Assembly (NCBI RefSeq): GCF_000092285.1
Contig: NC_014100.1
Location: 1,054,001-1,118,000, forward strand
Origin: Caulobacter segnis ATCC 21756
GTDB lineage: Bacteria; Pseudomonadota; Alphaproteobacteria; Caulobacterales; Caulobacteraceae
Direction of reading: 5' to 3'
DNA length: 64,000 nucleotides
Below the pieces are notes generated by a model. The model did no database searches and was not told the origin of the DNA. It saw only the letters and a list, made by a program, of their open reading frames with translations. Position 1 is the first letter of the stretch. Each line of letters begins with the position of its first letter. Shown here in pieces: positions 32,544-43,996 of this stretch. The translations under genes were made by a program, and so were the position numbers.

Positions 32544-34130
32544 ATGACCGCTAGGAAGTCGGGTTTCATTGTGGGCGCCGTGGCCGGCGCGGGCGTCGCC
32601 TGCGCGGCCCTGGCGGGCGTTGGGATGCGCATGGGAACGGCGGACGCCGCCGAGGCTCAGGTCGTCCGCACGAACGTCGCCAGCGCCCCGGCCTTCGCGC
32701 CGCCGCCTGGCGCGCCGATGTCGTTCGCCGACATCTTCGAAAAGGTCTCGCCCGCGGTCGTGCAGATCAACGTGACCTCGAAGGCCTCGCCGCAGCCGCT
32801 GCGGATCCCGGGCTTCGAGGGCTTCGATATCGTGCCGCGTGGCAAGAAGGCGCCCGGTCAGGGCCAAGGCCAGGACGGCGATGACGGCGACACGCCCGCC
32901 ACGCCGAAGCAGCAATCGGCCGGTTCGGGCTTCTTCATCTCGGCTGACGGCTACATCGTCACCAACAACCACGTCGTGGCCGACGCCGACGACATCCAGG
33001 TGGTGATGAAGGACGGCCGCGAGCTGAAGGCCACCCTGGTGGGCCGCGACGAGGGTACGGACCTGGCGGTGATCAAGGTCGTCGATCCGAAGAGCAAGAA
33101 CACCGAGTTCCCGTATGTGAACTTCGAGAACCAGGCCAAGCCGCGCGTCGGCGACTGGGTCATCACCATCGGCAACCCCTTCGGCCTGGGCGGCACCGCC
33201 ACGGCCGGCATCATCTCGGCCTATGGCCGGAACCTGGGCGACACGACCTCGTCGTTCGTCAACTACATCCAGATCGACGCGCCCATCAATCGGGGCAACT
33301 CGGGTGGTCCCAGCTTCGACATCTACGGCCGGGTGATCGGCGTCAACAGCGCCATCTATTCGCCGTCGGGCGGCTCGGTCGGCATCGGCTTCGCCATTCC
33401 CGCCGACGTCGCGGAGGACACCGCCAAGCAGCTGATCGCCGGCGGCAAGGTGGTGCGCGGCTACATCGGCGTCAGCATCCAGGACTTCAACGCCGAGGCC
33501 GCGGAAGCGATGGGCCTGAAGGACGTCAAGGGCGCCATCGTCGCCGAGGTCGTCGCCGGCGGGCCCGCCGCCAAGGCCGGCCTGCTGCCCGACGACATCT
33601 TGGTGGGCGTCAACGGCGTGAAGGTCGCCGACCGTTCGGAACTGACTCGTGAGGTCGCCAAGGCGCGTCCTGGCGAGATCATCAAGATGTCGATCCTGCG
33701 CGACGGCAAGCCGCGCATCGTCGATGTCCGTTCGGGCACGCGTCCGTCGGAGAACGCCCTAACCGCCAACGAAGACGATCAGGATCAGGACAACGGCGGC
33801 GCGCCCGCGCCGGACAAGCCCGCCACCCAGCGGATCGAGGCCCTGGGCCTGACCCTGGCCCCGATCGACGCGGCCGCGCGTCAGACCTACAAGATCGACA
33901 GCGAGATCAAGGGTCTGCTGATCACCGGCGTGAAGGGCGACAGCGACGCGGGCGAGAAGGGCCTGGCCAAGGGCGACGTGCTGGCCAACATCAACGGCGC
34001 GCCGGTGACGAGCGCCGCTGACGTCAACGCCGCCGTCGCGGCCGCCAAGAAGGTCGGCCGCACGGGCGTCCTGGTTAAGGTGATCCGTGGGAACCGTCCG
34101 GTCTTCGTGCCGCTGAAGATCGCGCCGTAA
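32544..34130 (+). CDS. degP: Periplasmic serine protease DegP/HtrA
   Basis: A 528-aa S1C protease/chaperone. It has an N-terminal signal segment (GAVAGAGVACAALAG), a chymotrypsin-like domain with the triad seen in TNNHVVADADD, EGTDLAVIKV and NRGNSGGPSF, and two PDZ domains (GYIGVSIQDF...GGPAAKAGLLPDDILVGVNG and GLLITGVKGDSDAGEKG...). ATG 32544 follows GAGGAAAGACGAG. The order ccmIEFH-degP-response regulator-kinase is conserved in alphaproteobacteria. A strong terminator follows at 34154. Confidence 0.95.
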   Translation: MTARKSGFIVGAVAGAGVACAALAGVGMRMGTADAAEAQVVRTNVASAPAFAPPPGAPMSFADIFEKVSPAVVQINVTSKASPQPLRIPGFEGFDIVPRGKKAPGQGQGQDGDDGDTPATPKQQSAGSGFFISADGYIVTNNHVVADADDIQVVMKDGRELKATLVGRDEGTDLAVIKVVDPKSKNTEFPYVNFENQAKPRVGDWVITIGNPFGLGGTATAGIISAYGRNLGDTTSSFVNYIQIDAPINRGNSGGPSFDIYGRVIGVNSAIYSPSGGSVGIGFAIPADVAEDTAKQLIAGGKVVRGYIGVSIQDFNAEAAEAMGLKDVKGAIVAEVVAGGPAAKAGLLPDDILVGVNGVKVADRSELTREVAKARPGEIIKMSILRDGKPRIVDVRSGTRPSENALTANEDDQDQDNGGAPAPDKPATQRIEALGLTLAPIDAAARQTYKIDSEIKGLLITGVKGDSDAGEKGLAKGDVLANINGAPVTSAADVNAAVAAAKKVGRTGVLVKVIRGNRPVFVPLKIAP

Positions 34131-34153
34131 GCTGACGTTTCTCTGAGCGAGAC

Positions 34154-34187
34154 AGCCCCGCTCCGGTTCGCCGGAGCGGGGCTTTTT
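34154..34187 (+). terminator. Rho-independent terminator after degP
   Basis: A 13-bp perfect stem AGCCCCGCTCCGG / CCGGAGCGGGGCT with a TTCG tetraloop, followed by TTTTT. It lies 23 bp after the degP stop and is the clearest intrinsic terminator in the window. Confidence 0.93.
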
Positions 34188-34320
34188 CGTTTCTGACCAA
34201 GGTTTAAGTTACGCGGATCGCCGAAAACGTTATTTCCCCAACAACTATCGCGCGATGGCGCAGAATCGGGGGAACGTCGAGCGTTCCGCCATTCTGTCCG
34301 GGCGCATGAGGGGCTCGCTG

Positions 34321-34992
34321 ATGCGTATTCTGATTATCGAAGACGACCTGGAAGCCGCCGGTGCCATGGCGCACGGCCTCACCGAAGCCGGCTATGAGGT
34401 CGAGCACGCGCCCGACGGCGAGGCCGGCCTGGGCGTCGCCCAGAAGGGCGGCTTCGATGTGCTGATCGTCGACCGGATGATGCCGAAGATGGACGGCGTG
34501 CAAGTGGTCGAGACGCTGCGCCGCGAGGGCGACCAGACGCCGGTGCTGTTCCTCTCGGCCCTGGGCGAAATCAACGACCGCGTCACCGGCCTGCGCGCCG
34601 GGGCCGACGACTATCTGGTCAAGCCCTACGCCTTCCCCGAGCTGATGGCCCGCGTCGAGGCCCTGTCGCGCCGTCGCGAGACGGGCGCCGTGGCCACGAC
34701 CCTGAAGGTCGGCGAGCTCGAGATGAACCTGATCAACCGGACGGTCCACCGTCAGGGCAAGGAGATCGACCTGCAGCCGCGTGAATTCCAACTGCTGGAG
34801 TTCATGATGCGCCACGCCGGCCAATCGGTGACCCGCACGATGCTGCTGGAGAAGGTCTGGGAGTATCACTTCGACCCGCAAACCAACGTCATCGACGTTC
34901 ACATCTCGCGCCTGCGCAGCAAGATCGACAAGGGTTTCGACCGAGCGATGCTGCAGACGGTGCGTGGCGCCGGCTACCGGCTGGATCCGTAG
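34321..34992 (+). CDS. OmpR-family response regulator (downstream of degP)
   Basis: A 223-aa regulator. The receiver has DD near residue 7, the acceptor aspartate in VLIVDRMMPKMDG and the conserved lysine in YLVKPYAF; the winged-helix output has LQPREFQLLEFMMRHAG and HISRLRSKIDKG. ATG 34321, directly before RILIIEDD, is chosen; an in-frame ATG at 34255 would add 22 unlikely residues. The gene has its own promoter region after the degP terminator and is followed 30 bp later by its kinase. Confidence 0.93.
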   Translation: MRILIIEDDLEAAGAMAHGLTEAGYEVEHAPDGEAGLGVAQKGGFDVLIVDRMMPKMDGVQVVETLRREGDQTPVLFLSALGEINDRVTGLRAGADDYLVKPYAFPELMARVEALSRRRETGAVATTLKVGELEMNLINRTVHRQGKEIDLQPREFQLLEFMMRHAGQSVTRTMLLEKVWEYHFDPQTNVIDVHISRLRSKIDKGFDRAMLQTVRGAGYRLDP

Positions 34993-35022
34993 GTGGCGGC
35001 GGTCTAGCCGCCGGGACCTGTC

Positions 35023-36429
35023 ATGCGTCTGCCGCGCCTCCTCCGCACCACGCCGTTCCGGCTGACCCTGCTGTTCCTGGCGCTGTTCGCTGCGGCGGCC
35101 AGCGCCTTCCTGGGTTACATCTACGTGGCCACGGCGGGCGAGGTGAACCGGCGCGCCCAGGCCGAGATCAGCCGCGAGTTCGAGAGCCTCGAGGCGGCCT
35201 ACCGCCAGGGCGGCGTCGACGCGCTGAACCAGACCATCGTCGAACGCGCGACGGGCGAGCGGCCGTTCCTCTATTTCCTGGCCGACCAGACCGGCAAGCG
35301 CATCTCGGGCTCCATCGAGGAGTCGCCGGTCTCCAACTTCTCGGGGGACGGCCCCGAATGGGCCAGCTTCAAGGTCACCGAGACCGACCCGGACGGCGCC
35401 GAGGTCAAGGCCGCCGCCCGTGGCGTGCAGCAGCGGCTCGATCACGGCGAGATCCTGTTCGTCGGCGCCGACGTCGACGCTTCCGAGGCCTATGTCCGCA
35501 AGATCGTCCGGGCGCTGTGGGGCGCGGGGGCGCTGGTCATCCTGCTGGGCCTGGCGGGCGGGGTGCTGATCAGCCGCAACGTCAGCCGCTCGATGCAGGG
35601 CCTGGTCGACGTGGTCAACGACGTGCGGGCCGGCGACCTGCACGCGCGCGCCAGGGTGCGCGGCACCCGTGACGAATATGACGAGCTGGCCGAGGGCCTG
35701 AACGACATGCTCGACCGGATCGAGCGCCTGATGGGCGGCCTGCGCCACGCCGGTGACGCCATCGCCCACGACCTGCGCTCGCCCCTGACCCGCCTGCGGG
35801 CGCGGATGGAGGTCGCCCTGATCGACGCCGAGAACGGCAAGGGCGACCCGGTGGCGGCGCTCGAAACCGCCCTGGCCGACGCGGACGGCGTGCTGAAGAC
35901 TTTCAACGCCGTGCTGTCCATCGCCCGCCTGCAGGCGGCGGGCGCCGCGCCGGACCAGCGCGTGTTCGACGCCTCGGAACTGGCCGGCGACATGGCCGAG
36001 CTCTACGAGCTGTCGTGCGAGGACAAGGGCCTCGACTTCAAGGCCGAGATCACGCCGGCCCTGTCGATCAAGGGCAATCGCGAGTTCCTGGCCCAGGCGC
36101 TGGCCAACATCCTCGACAACGCCATCAAGTACACGCCCGAGGGCGGGGCGATCATGCTTCGCGCGCGGCGCACCTCGTCGGGCGAACTGGAGTTCTCGGT
36201 CACCGACACCGGCCCTGGCGTGCCCGAGGCCGACCGCGCCCGCGTGGTCCAGCGCTTCGTTCGCCTGGAGAACAGCCGCAGCGAACCGGGGGCGGGGCTT
36301 GGCCTCTCCCTCGTTCAGGCCGTCGCGGCCTCGCACGGCGGCCGGCTGGAGCTGTCCGAGGGACCCGGCGAGTACAACGGCACCGGCCCCGGCCTTCGGG
36401 TGGCGCTGCTTCTGCCCCGCGTGGAGTAG
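35023..36429 (+). CDS. Sensor histidine kinase partner of 34321-34992
   Basis: A 468-aa kinase. It has a first membrane helix near residues 12-35, a periplasmic region of about 130 residues, a second helix (GALVILLGLAGGVLI), HAMP, an H-box AIAHDLRSPLTRL and a HATPase with NAIKYTPEGG, DTGPGVPE and GAGLGLSLV. It is encoded together with the preceding regulator. The link to degP by conserved order suggests envelope stress or copper/phospholipid sensing, but nothing in the sensor domain settles this. Confidence 0.93.
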   Translation: MRLPRLLRTTPFRLTLLFLALFAAAASAFLGYIYVATAGEVNRRAQAEISREFESLEAAYRQGGVDALNQTIVERATGERPFLYFLADQTGKRISGSIEESPVSNFSGDGPEWASFKVTETDPDGAEVKAAARGVQQRLDHGEILFVGADVDASEAYVRKIVRALWGAGALVILLGLAGGVLISRNVSRSMQGLVDVVNDVRAGDLHARARVRGTRDEYDELAEGLNDMLDRIERLMGGLRHAGDAIAHDLRSPLTRLRARMEVALIDAENGKGDPVAALETALADADGVLKTFNAVLSIARLQAAGAAPDQRVFDASELAGDMAELYELSCEDKGLDFKAEITPALSIKGNREFLAQALANILDNAIKYTPEGGAIMLRARRTSSGELEFSVTDTGPGVPEADRARVVQRFVRLENSRSEPGAGLGLSLVQAVAASHGGRLELSEGPGEYNGTGPGLRVALLLPRVE

Positions 36430-36447
36430 AGAAGGCGGCCCAGCCGT

Positions 36448-37338
36448 CTATCGCGGCTCCGCCACCCAGGTGATCGCGCCGGTGTAGGGGTCCATCTGCG
36501 GCGCGTAGCTGGGGGTCAGGTCGCCATAGTCGGGACCGCGCGGGGCGACGCTCCAGACGATGGCCATGGCCGCGATCGCCAGGAAGGTCATCGTCAGAAA
36601 GCCGGTCACGTCACGCGTCAGGCTGGGCTCGCGACGGTTCAGCAGCGACACCCGCAGGATCAGCGGATGGGTGGCCCAGCCACAGGCCAGAGGCGAGGTG
36701 GAGACGCTCATCTGCGCCTTCATCAGCGCCTTGGCGTAGTCGGCGCGGATATTCGAGCGCAGGGCCACGACCGTGGCGTCGCAGGCCAGCTCCTGATCGA
36801 TACGGACCAGGCGCTGGGCGATGGCGACCGCCGGGCTGCACCAGCCCAGCACGCCGAACACGGCGATGGCCAGGTTGGCGATCGGGTCGCCGCGATTGAT
36901 GTGGGTGCGCTCGTGCAGCTGGATCATCTCGCGCTCGCGGGCGTCGAACCGCTGGGCGAAGTCCGAGGGCAGGACGATCCGCGGCCACAGCGCGCCCATG
37001 ACGGCGGGACCGGCGACGCCCTGGCGAACCTTGCGGCGGAACAGATGCTCGCGCAGAACCAGGATGGCCGTGGCGATCAGGCAGCCCATCAGCCACAGCA
37101 TCACCAGCTTGGGCGCCCAGGCGCCGAGGGGCCGGGCCGGCGCGCCCAGGTCCATGGTCTCGGCCAGGCTGGGGAAGAAGGCCGCTGCGGCGGCGGCAGG
37201 CGCGATGATCCACAGGCCGTAGGCCCGGCGCGGTCCGAACAGTTGGCGCGCGAACGGCCGCAAGACGATGATCAGCAGCACCGCCGCGGCGGCCGCCACC
37301 TGGGCGCGGATCAGGGCTAGGGCGAAGAGCTCGATCAT
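36448..37338 (-). CDS. M56 (BlaR1-like) membrane metallopeptidase
   Basis: A 296-aa polytopic protein with the zinc motif HERTH (LHERTHINRGDP) after three hydrophobic segments, a glutamate-containing ELACDATVV downstream (third ligand) and a final membrane segment (FLTMTFLAIAAMAIVWSV). BlaR1/MecR1 relatives cleave BlaI-type repressors. No penicillin-binding sensor domain is present and no blaI gene is adjacent, but a BlaI-like operator (37376-37387) lies 38 bp upstream of the ATG. It may therefore be controlled by a repressor encoded elsewhere. Confidence 0.82.
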   Translation of the reverse strand: MIELFALALIRAQVAAAAAVLLIIVLRPFARQLFGPRRAYGLWIIAPAAAAAAFFPSLAETMDLGAPARPLGAWAPKLVMLWLMGCLIATAILVLREHLFRRKVRQGVAGPAVMGALWPRIVLPSDFAQRFDAREREMIQLHERTHINRGDPIANLAIAVFGVLGWCSPAVAIAQRLVRIDQELACDATVVALRSNIRADYAKALMKAQMSVSTSPLACGWATHPLILRVSLLNRREPSLTRDVTGFLTMTFLAIAAMAIVWSVAPRGPDYGDLTPSYAPQMDPYTGAITWVAEPR

Positions 37339-37375
37339 TCGCGGGCGGTTCCTGCCGTTTCCTCGACCTTGATGG

Positions 37376-37387
37376 TTACAATTGTAA
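37376..37387 (-). promoter_or_regulatory. BlaI/MecI-like operator
   Basis: TTACAATTGTAA is a perfect 12-bp palindrome containing TACAnnTGTA, the core recognised by BlaI/MecI/CopY-type repressors. It stands out in GC-rich DNA and lies just upstream of the M56 gene start. It could also affect the divergent oxidase gene. Confidence 0.6.
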
Positions 37388-37568
37388 TTTGGCGCGTCAA
37401 GCCGTCGTGTGACGCGCCGCGCCTCTCCGCGCGTGCTGAGCCGAACAATGTCGCTCAATCGCTCGGCGATCGCCGGAATTCTGGTCCTGATGGCTCGGGC
37501 CCGGGATGACCCCAGGCGCCGATGAGGCTCAACTGAGGACTTCGGGACAATCGTGAACGGGCGTGACG

Positions 37569-38756
37569 ATGGGGATGGCGACACTGGGGCGGCGCGCGGT
37601 CCTCGCGGGCCTGGGCGGGTTTGGCGCGTCGGGCCTGGCGGGTTGCGTAACCGGGCCGGCCGCAAGGCTCGGGTCTGTCGCAAGGCCGCCGCCGTTGCCG
37701 GCCATCCGGGCCGAGCTGGACCGGATAACCCGCGTGACGGTGTGCCTGCGTCCGTTCCGCAAGGCCGGGCCCCGCCTCGACGTCGAGGCCGTCGGCGACA
37801 AGACCGTCGTCCATAACTACGGCCACGGCGGCAGCGGCTGGTCGCTGTCCTGGGGTTCGGCCGAGATCGCCGTCCGCAAGGCCCTGGCCGGCGGCGCCCG
37901 CGACGTGGCCGTGATCGGCTGCGGCGCGCTGGGCCTGACCACGGCCACGGTGCTGCGTCGAGCCGGCGCCAATGTCACCATCTACGCCGCCGATCGCCTG
38001 GCCGACACCCGCTCGTCGCGGGCCACGGGCACCTGGTCTCCGGACTCCCGCATCGCCGCCGAGGGGGAGGTGGCGGCCGGGTTCCCCGAGCTCTGGGAAG
38101 GCATGTGCCGCACCTCGTTCCGGACCTTCCAGGACTATGTCGGCCTGGCCGGCGCGCCGGTGGAGTGGAGCGACCGATACAGCCTGTCCGACGGCCCTCC
38201 CGCCTCTCGCCATGACGACAGCGGCGGGGGCGCGCCCCGCTTTGTCGAATACGCCGATCGCGTGCGGGACATCATGCCCCGGCAGACGCCTGTGGCGGCG
38301 GCCGACAATCCCTTTCCGGTCGCCAATGTGCGTCGCGGCGCGGCGCTGCAGTTCAACGTCACCGAATACGCCCACGTGCTGATGACCGACTTCCTGCTGG
38401 CGGGCGGGCGGATCGAGGTCCGCAAGTTCAACACGCCCGGCGAGCTCACGGCCCTGAAGGAGCCGGTGATCGTCAACTGCACGGGATATGGCGCGCGGGC
38501 CCTGTGGAAAGACGAAAGCGTCATCCCGGTGCGTGGCCAGATCGCCTGGCTGATCCCTCAGCCCGAGCTGCGCTACGGCCTCTACTACAAGCACGTCTCG
38601 GTGCTGCCGCGCCGGGACGGGATCGTCTTCCAGCAGGTCGGCGCCAGCGACGCCTACGGCTATGGCGACGACCGCGAGGTTCCCGACCTGGAAGAGGCCC
38701 GCACGGCGGTGATGACCATCGCCGAGCTGTACGATCGCATGGCGCGCGCGACCTGA
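37569..38756 (+). CDS. D-amino-acid-oxidase-like flavoprotein, Tat lipoprotein
   Basis: A roughly 395-aa FAD oxidoreductase of the DAO family: dinucleotide motif VAVIGCGALGLTTATVLRRAG (near residue 110), VNCTGYGARALW, PVRGQIAWL and the C-terminal GIVFQQVGASDAYGYGDD. The N-terminus has a twin-arginine stretch (GRRAVLAGLGGFGASG) followed by the lipobox LAGC, so it is probably folded in the cytoplasm, exported by Tat and lipid-anchored. Starts at GTG 37563, ATG 37569 and ATG 37575 are all possible. Substrate may be a D-amino acid; the conserved C-terminal arginine/tyrosine residues were not checked. Confidence 0.75.
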   Translation: MGMATLGRRAVLAGLGGFGASGLAGCVTGPAARLGSVARPPPLPAIRAELDRITRVTVCLRPFRKAGPRLDVEAVGDKTVVHNYGHGGSGWSLSWGSAEIAVRKALAGGARDVAVIGCGALGLTTATVLRRAGANVTIYAADRLADTRSSRATGTWSPDSRIAAEGEVAAGFPELWEGMCRTSFRTFQDYVGLAGAPVEWSDRYSLSDGPPASRHDDSGGGAPRFVEYADRVRDIMPRQTPVAAADNPFPVANVRRGAALQFNVTEYAHVLMTDFLLAGGRIEVRKFNTPGELTALKEPVIVNCTGYGARALWKDESVIPVRGQIAWLIPQPELRYGLYYKHVSVLPRRDGIVFQQVGASDAYGYGDDREVPDLEEARTAVMTIAELYDRMARAT

Positions 38757-38793
38757 TCTTGCCCCCGTGGCGGCGTCGCGCGACGGTGCCGCC

Positions 38794-41670
<2,877 letters not shown>

Positions 41671-41813
41671 GGGGTGACGCCCCCTCCGTCACGTCGCCTA
41701 TCCGCATCACGCCGGAGGGCGCGCAATTCTTGATCAAGCGCGCGACGGAATCCTCCCCGCCACGCGTTCCACTCTCCGGGACGGGCCTTCCAGCTTCGGA
41801 GACCTTGAAGACA

Positions 41814-42221
41814 ATGATCAAACGCACCCTGATCGCCGCCGGCGCTGTGCTGGCCGTGGCGGCGCCGGCGCTGGCCCAGACCAGCGCCCCCTCTGGCATG
41901 ACCCTGGAGCAGTTCCAGGCCAAGAACGCCGACAAGATGTTCGACCGCCTGGACGCCAACAAGGACGACAAGATCTCGCCCGAGGAGTTCGCCGCCTTCC
42001 GCGAGAGCAACGCCAAGGCCGACGCCCAGGCGACCAAGGCCGGCAAGCGCGGCAAGCGGATGTTCGCCCGCTTCGACAAGGACAAGGACGGCTCGCTGTC
42101 GCGCGCCGAAGCCGGCGACGTGCTGGCCATGCGGTTCAAGCGCATGGACGCCAACAACGACGGGATCCTGACGATGGAGGAGTTGCAGGCCAAGTCCGGC
42201 AAGGCCAAGGTCGGGGTCTGA
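41814..42221 (+). CDS. Exported EF-hand calcium-binding protein
   Basis: A 135-aa protein with a Sec signal (cleavage after ALA, about residue 21) and three EF-hand loops: DANKDDKISPEE, DKDKDGSLSRAE and DANNDGILTMEE, each with Asp at positions 1, 3 and 5 and Glu at 12. ATG 41814 follows a GGAGA-containing leader. It ends 26 bp before an ECF sigma factor gene and may be part of the same stress-response operon, as a periplasmic calcium sensor or buffer. Confidence 0.85.
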   Translation: MIKRTLIAAGAVLAVAAPALAQTSAPSGMTLEQFQAKNADKMFDRLDANKDDKISPEEFAAFRESNAKADAQATKAGKRGKRMFARFDKDKDGSLSRAEAGDVLAMRFKRMDANNDGILTMEELQAKSGKAKVGV

Positions 42222-42247
42222 TGGCGGCGTGCGCGGCGGGTTGAAGC

Positions 42248-42808
42248 TTGGCGTCCGACGGGAACGATCCCGACGAGGTCCTGCTGGCGGGGGTGAGCCG
42301 AGGCGAACCCGCCGCGGTGCGACAGCTGCTGGACCGACGCCTGCCGCGCGTCCTCGCCCTGGCTCGGCGGATGCTGAACGATCCCGGCGAGGCCGAGGAC
42401 GTGGCGCAGGAGACGTTTCTGCGCGCCTGGAAACAGGCCAGGGCCTGGAAGCCGGGCGGCGCGCGGTTCGACACCTGGCTGCACCGGGTGGCGCTGAACC
42501 TATGCTACGATCGCCTGCGGCGTCGGCGCGAGATCGCGACGGACGCGCCGCCGGAGCAGGTCGACACCGGACCCGCGCCGGACGCGGGCTTGATGGGGGC
42601 GGAGGTCTCGCGACGGGTCGAGGCGGCGCTGGCGGCGCTGGCCCCGCGCCAGCGCGAGGCGATCGTGCTTTGCCACCACCAAGGGCTCGGCAATATCGAG
42701 GCCGCGGCGCTGATGGAGATCAGCGTCGAGGCCCTGGAAAGCCTGCTCTCGCGGGGGCGTCGGGCGTTGAAGGCGTCGCTGGCGGATCTGCGGGGGACGG
42801 GCGGATGA
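42248..42808 (+). CDS. ECF-family RNA polymerase sigma factor
   Basis: A 186-aa sigma factor with region 2 (RMLNDPGEAEDVAQETFLRAWK, RFDTWLHRVALNLCYDRLRR) and region 4 (ALAALAPRQREAIVLCHHQGLGNIEAAALMEISVEALESLLSRGRRAL). The start is TTG 42248, with a weak ribosome-binding site. Two membrane proteins follow directly and are the likely anti-sigma factor and its periplasmic sensor partner. Confidence 0.93.
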   Translation: MASDGNDPDEVLLAGVSRGEPAAVRQLLDRRLPRVLALARRMLNDPGEAEDVAQETFLRAWKQARAWKPGGARFDTWLHRVALNLCYDRLRRRREIATDAPPEQVDTGPAPDAGLMGAEVSRRVEAALAALAPRQREAIVLCHHQGLGNIEAAALMEISVEALESLLSRGRRALKASLADLRGTGG

Positions 42809-42821
42809 AGGAGGCGTGGTC

Positions 42822-43265
42822 ATGATGTCTCTCGAAAGGTTCGAGGACCTGGCCGAGATCTATGGCGGCGACATCGCCCGCTGGCCGGAAGGCGAGCGCG
42901 AGGCCGCGCGCGCCTTGCTGGCCTCGGAGGCCGGGCGTCTGACGCCCGTGCTGGCCGCCGCCGCGCAACTGGATCGCCTGCTCGACCTGGCCCCCGCCCA
43001 AAGTCCTGACGCCGCCTTGATGGGCCGTCTGATCTCGGCCGCGCCGCAACCGGCTGGGGGCGGTCGACGCTGGATCGCGGGTCTCAGCGCCGCGCTCGGC
43101 CTGTCGGCGGCGGCCTTCGCGGGCGTGCTTGTCGGCGTGACGGCCGGGCGTCCGGCCCCGATGGCCGCGCCAGTGGCCGTCACGACAGCCGCCGAGCCCG
43201 TGGTGACGGCGGTCGACACCTCGGCCGCTCTGCAAGACGCCATCGCCGAGCCGGCCGCCCTATGA
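42822..43265 (+). CDS. Putative anti-sigma factor, single-pass membrane protein
   Basis: A 147-aa protein with an AAGGAGG Shine-Dalgarno 7 bp before ATG 42822. The N-terminal 85 residues are cytoplasmic (RFEDLAEIYGGDIARWPEGEREAARALL, a helical tryptophan-containing motif common in anti-sigma-like proteins), followed by one membrane helix (AALGLSAAAFAGVLVGVTAG) and a short periplasmic tail. Position after the ECF gene and topology support the anti-sigma call; no ZAS zinc motif is present. It overlaps the next gene by 4 bp. Confidence 0.65.
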   Translation: MMSLERFEDLAEIYGGDIARWPEGEREAARALLASEAGRLTPVLAAAAQLDRLLDLAPAQSPDAALMGRLISAAPQPAGGGRRWIAGLSAALGLSAAAFAGVLVGVTAGRPAPMAAPVAVTTAAEPVVTAVDTSAALQDAIAEPAAL

Positions 43266-43924
43266 ACGGATCGCGCGCCTGGATGATCGCCCTGGCCGCC
43301 TCGGCCGCCGTCAACGTTTTCCTGATCGGCGGCCTGGCCGGGATGGCCTTCGTCCGCCTGACCGCTCCGCCGCCCGTCGCGTCCCCCACGGCGGCGCTCG
43401 CCGTAGCGCCGCGTCCGGCGGCTGACGACGTCCGGCCCGCGCCGTCGGCTGCGCCTTCGCCGGTCGTCGAGACGCCGAAGCCGCCCCCTCACGCCGCGCG
43501 ACCGCCGGCCGCGCCCGTCGCGAGGGGCGAGCCAGCGCCGCCCGCTGAAGCCGCGCCCAGCGCCGGCGGCCTGCGTCCGCCACTGATCTCCGCCGGCGAA
43601 GCCTTGTCGCCCGAGAGCCGGCAGGCGTTCCGCAGAGCGCTCAACGAGGCCAACCGCCGCAACCGCCCCATCACCCAGCAGGCCCGCGCCGAGCGTCAGG
43701 CGGCTCTGAACGCCCTGAGCGCGCCGGGCTATGATCCGGCCGAAGTCAGCCGCCGGCTGGCGACGGCCCGTGATCTCGACCAGCAGGCCCGGGCCAATGT
43801 CGAGGCCGCCCTGACCGCCTTCACCGCCACCCTGTCGCCGCAGGAGCGCGCGGCCTTGGCCGACGGTCTGACGAAGGTCTACACGCCCTTGGTGGCGCGC
43901 CGGGCGATGCGGGACGCCAACTGA
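43262..43924 (+). CDS. Periplasmic heavy-metal-sensor-like (CnrX/Spy-related) protein
   Basis: A 220-aa protein with an N-terminal membrane anchor (WMIALAASAAVNVFLIGGLAGM), a long Pro/Ala-rich spacer (residues 40-110) and a C-terminal helical hairpin (RRALNEANRRNRPITQQARAERQAALNAL, VSRRLATARDLDQQARANVEAALTAFTATLSPQERAAL) as in the CnrX/CpxP-like sensor family. With the ECF factor and the membrane protein before it, the set resembles the cnrYXH regulatory trio. The usual methionine/histidine metal ligands are not obvious, so the signal may not be a metal. Confidence 0.7.
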   Translation: MNGSRAWMIALAASAAVNVFLIGGLAGMAFVRLTAPPPVASPTAALAVAPRPAADDVRPAPSAAPSPVVETPKPPPHAARPPAAPVARGEPAPPAEAAPSAGGLRPPLISAGEALSPESRQAFRRALNEANRRNRPITQQARAERQAALNALSAPGYDPAEVSRRLATARDLDQQARANVEAALTAFTATLSPQERAALADGLTKVYTPLVARRAMRDAN

Positions 43925-43996
43925 ATTTCACGCGGCGGGTAACCAAAGGGCGGCCTGGCTCGTATCTGTAGGGACAGCCGCTTACGGAGCGTTTCC

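Noticed and set aside
41673..41725. A twelfth palindromic element after glnE
   Set aside because: Only one arm-like piece (GACGCCCCCTCCGTCACG) is visible with no matching partner arm; at most a remnant.
41745..41790. ECF-type promoter (GGAAT...CGTT) upstream of the EF-hand gene
   Set aside because: The spacing between the two boxes is several bases too short and the -35 box is not the usual GGAAC.
41730..41813. Upstream start for the EF-hand gene
   Set aside because: It would place 28 polar residues ahead of a normal signal peptide; ATG 41814 is the better start.
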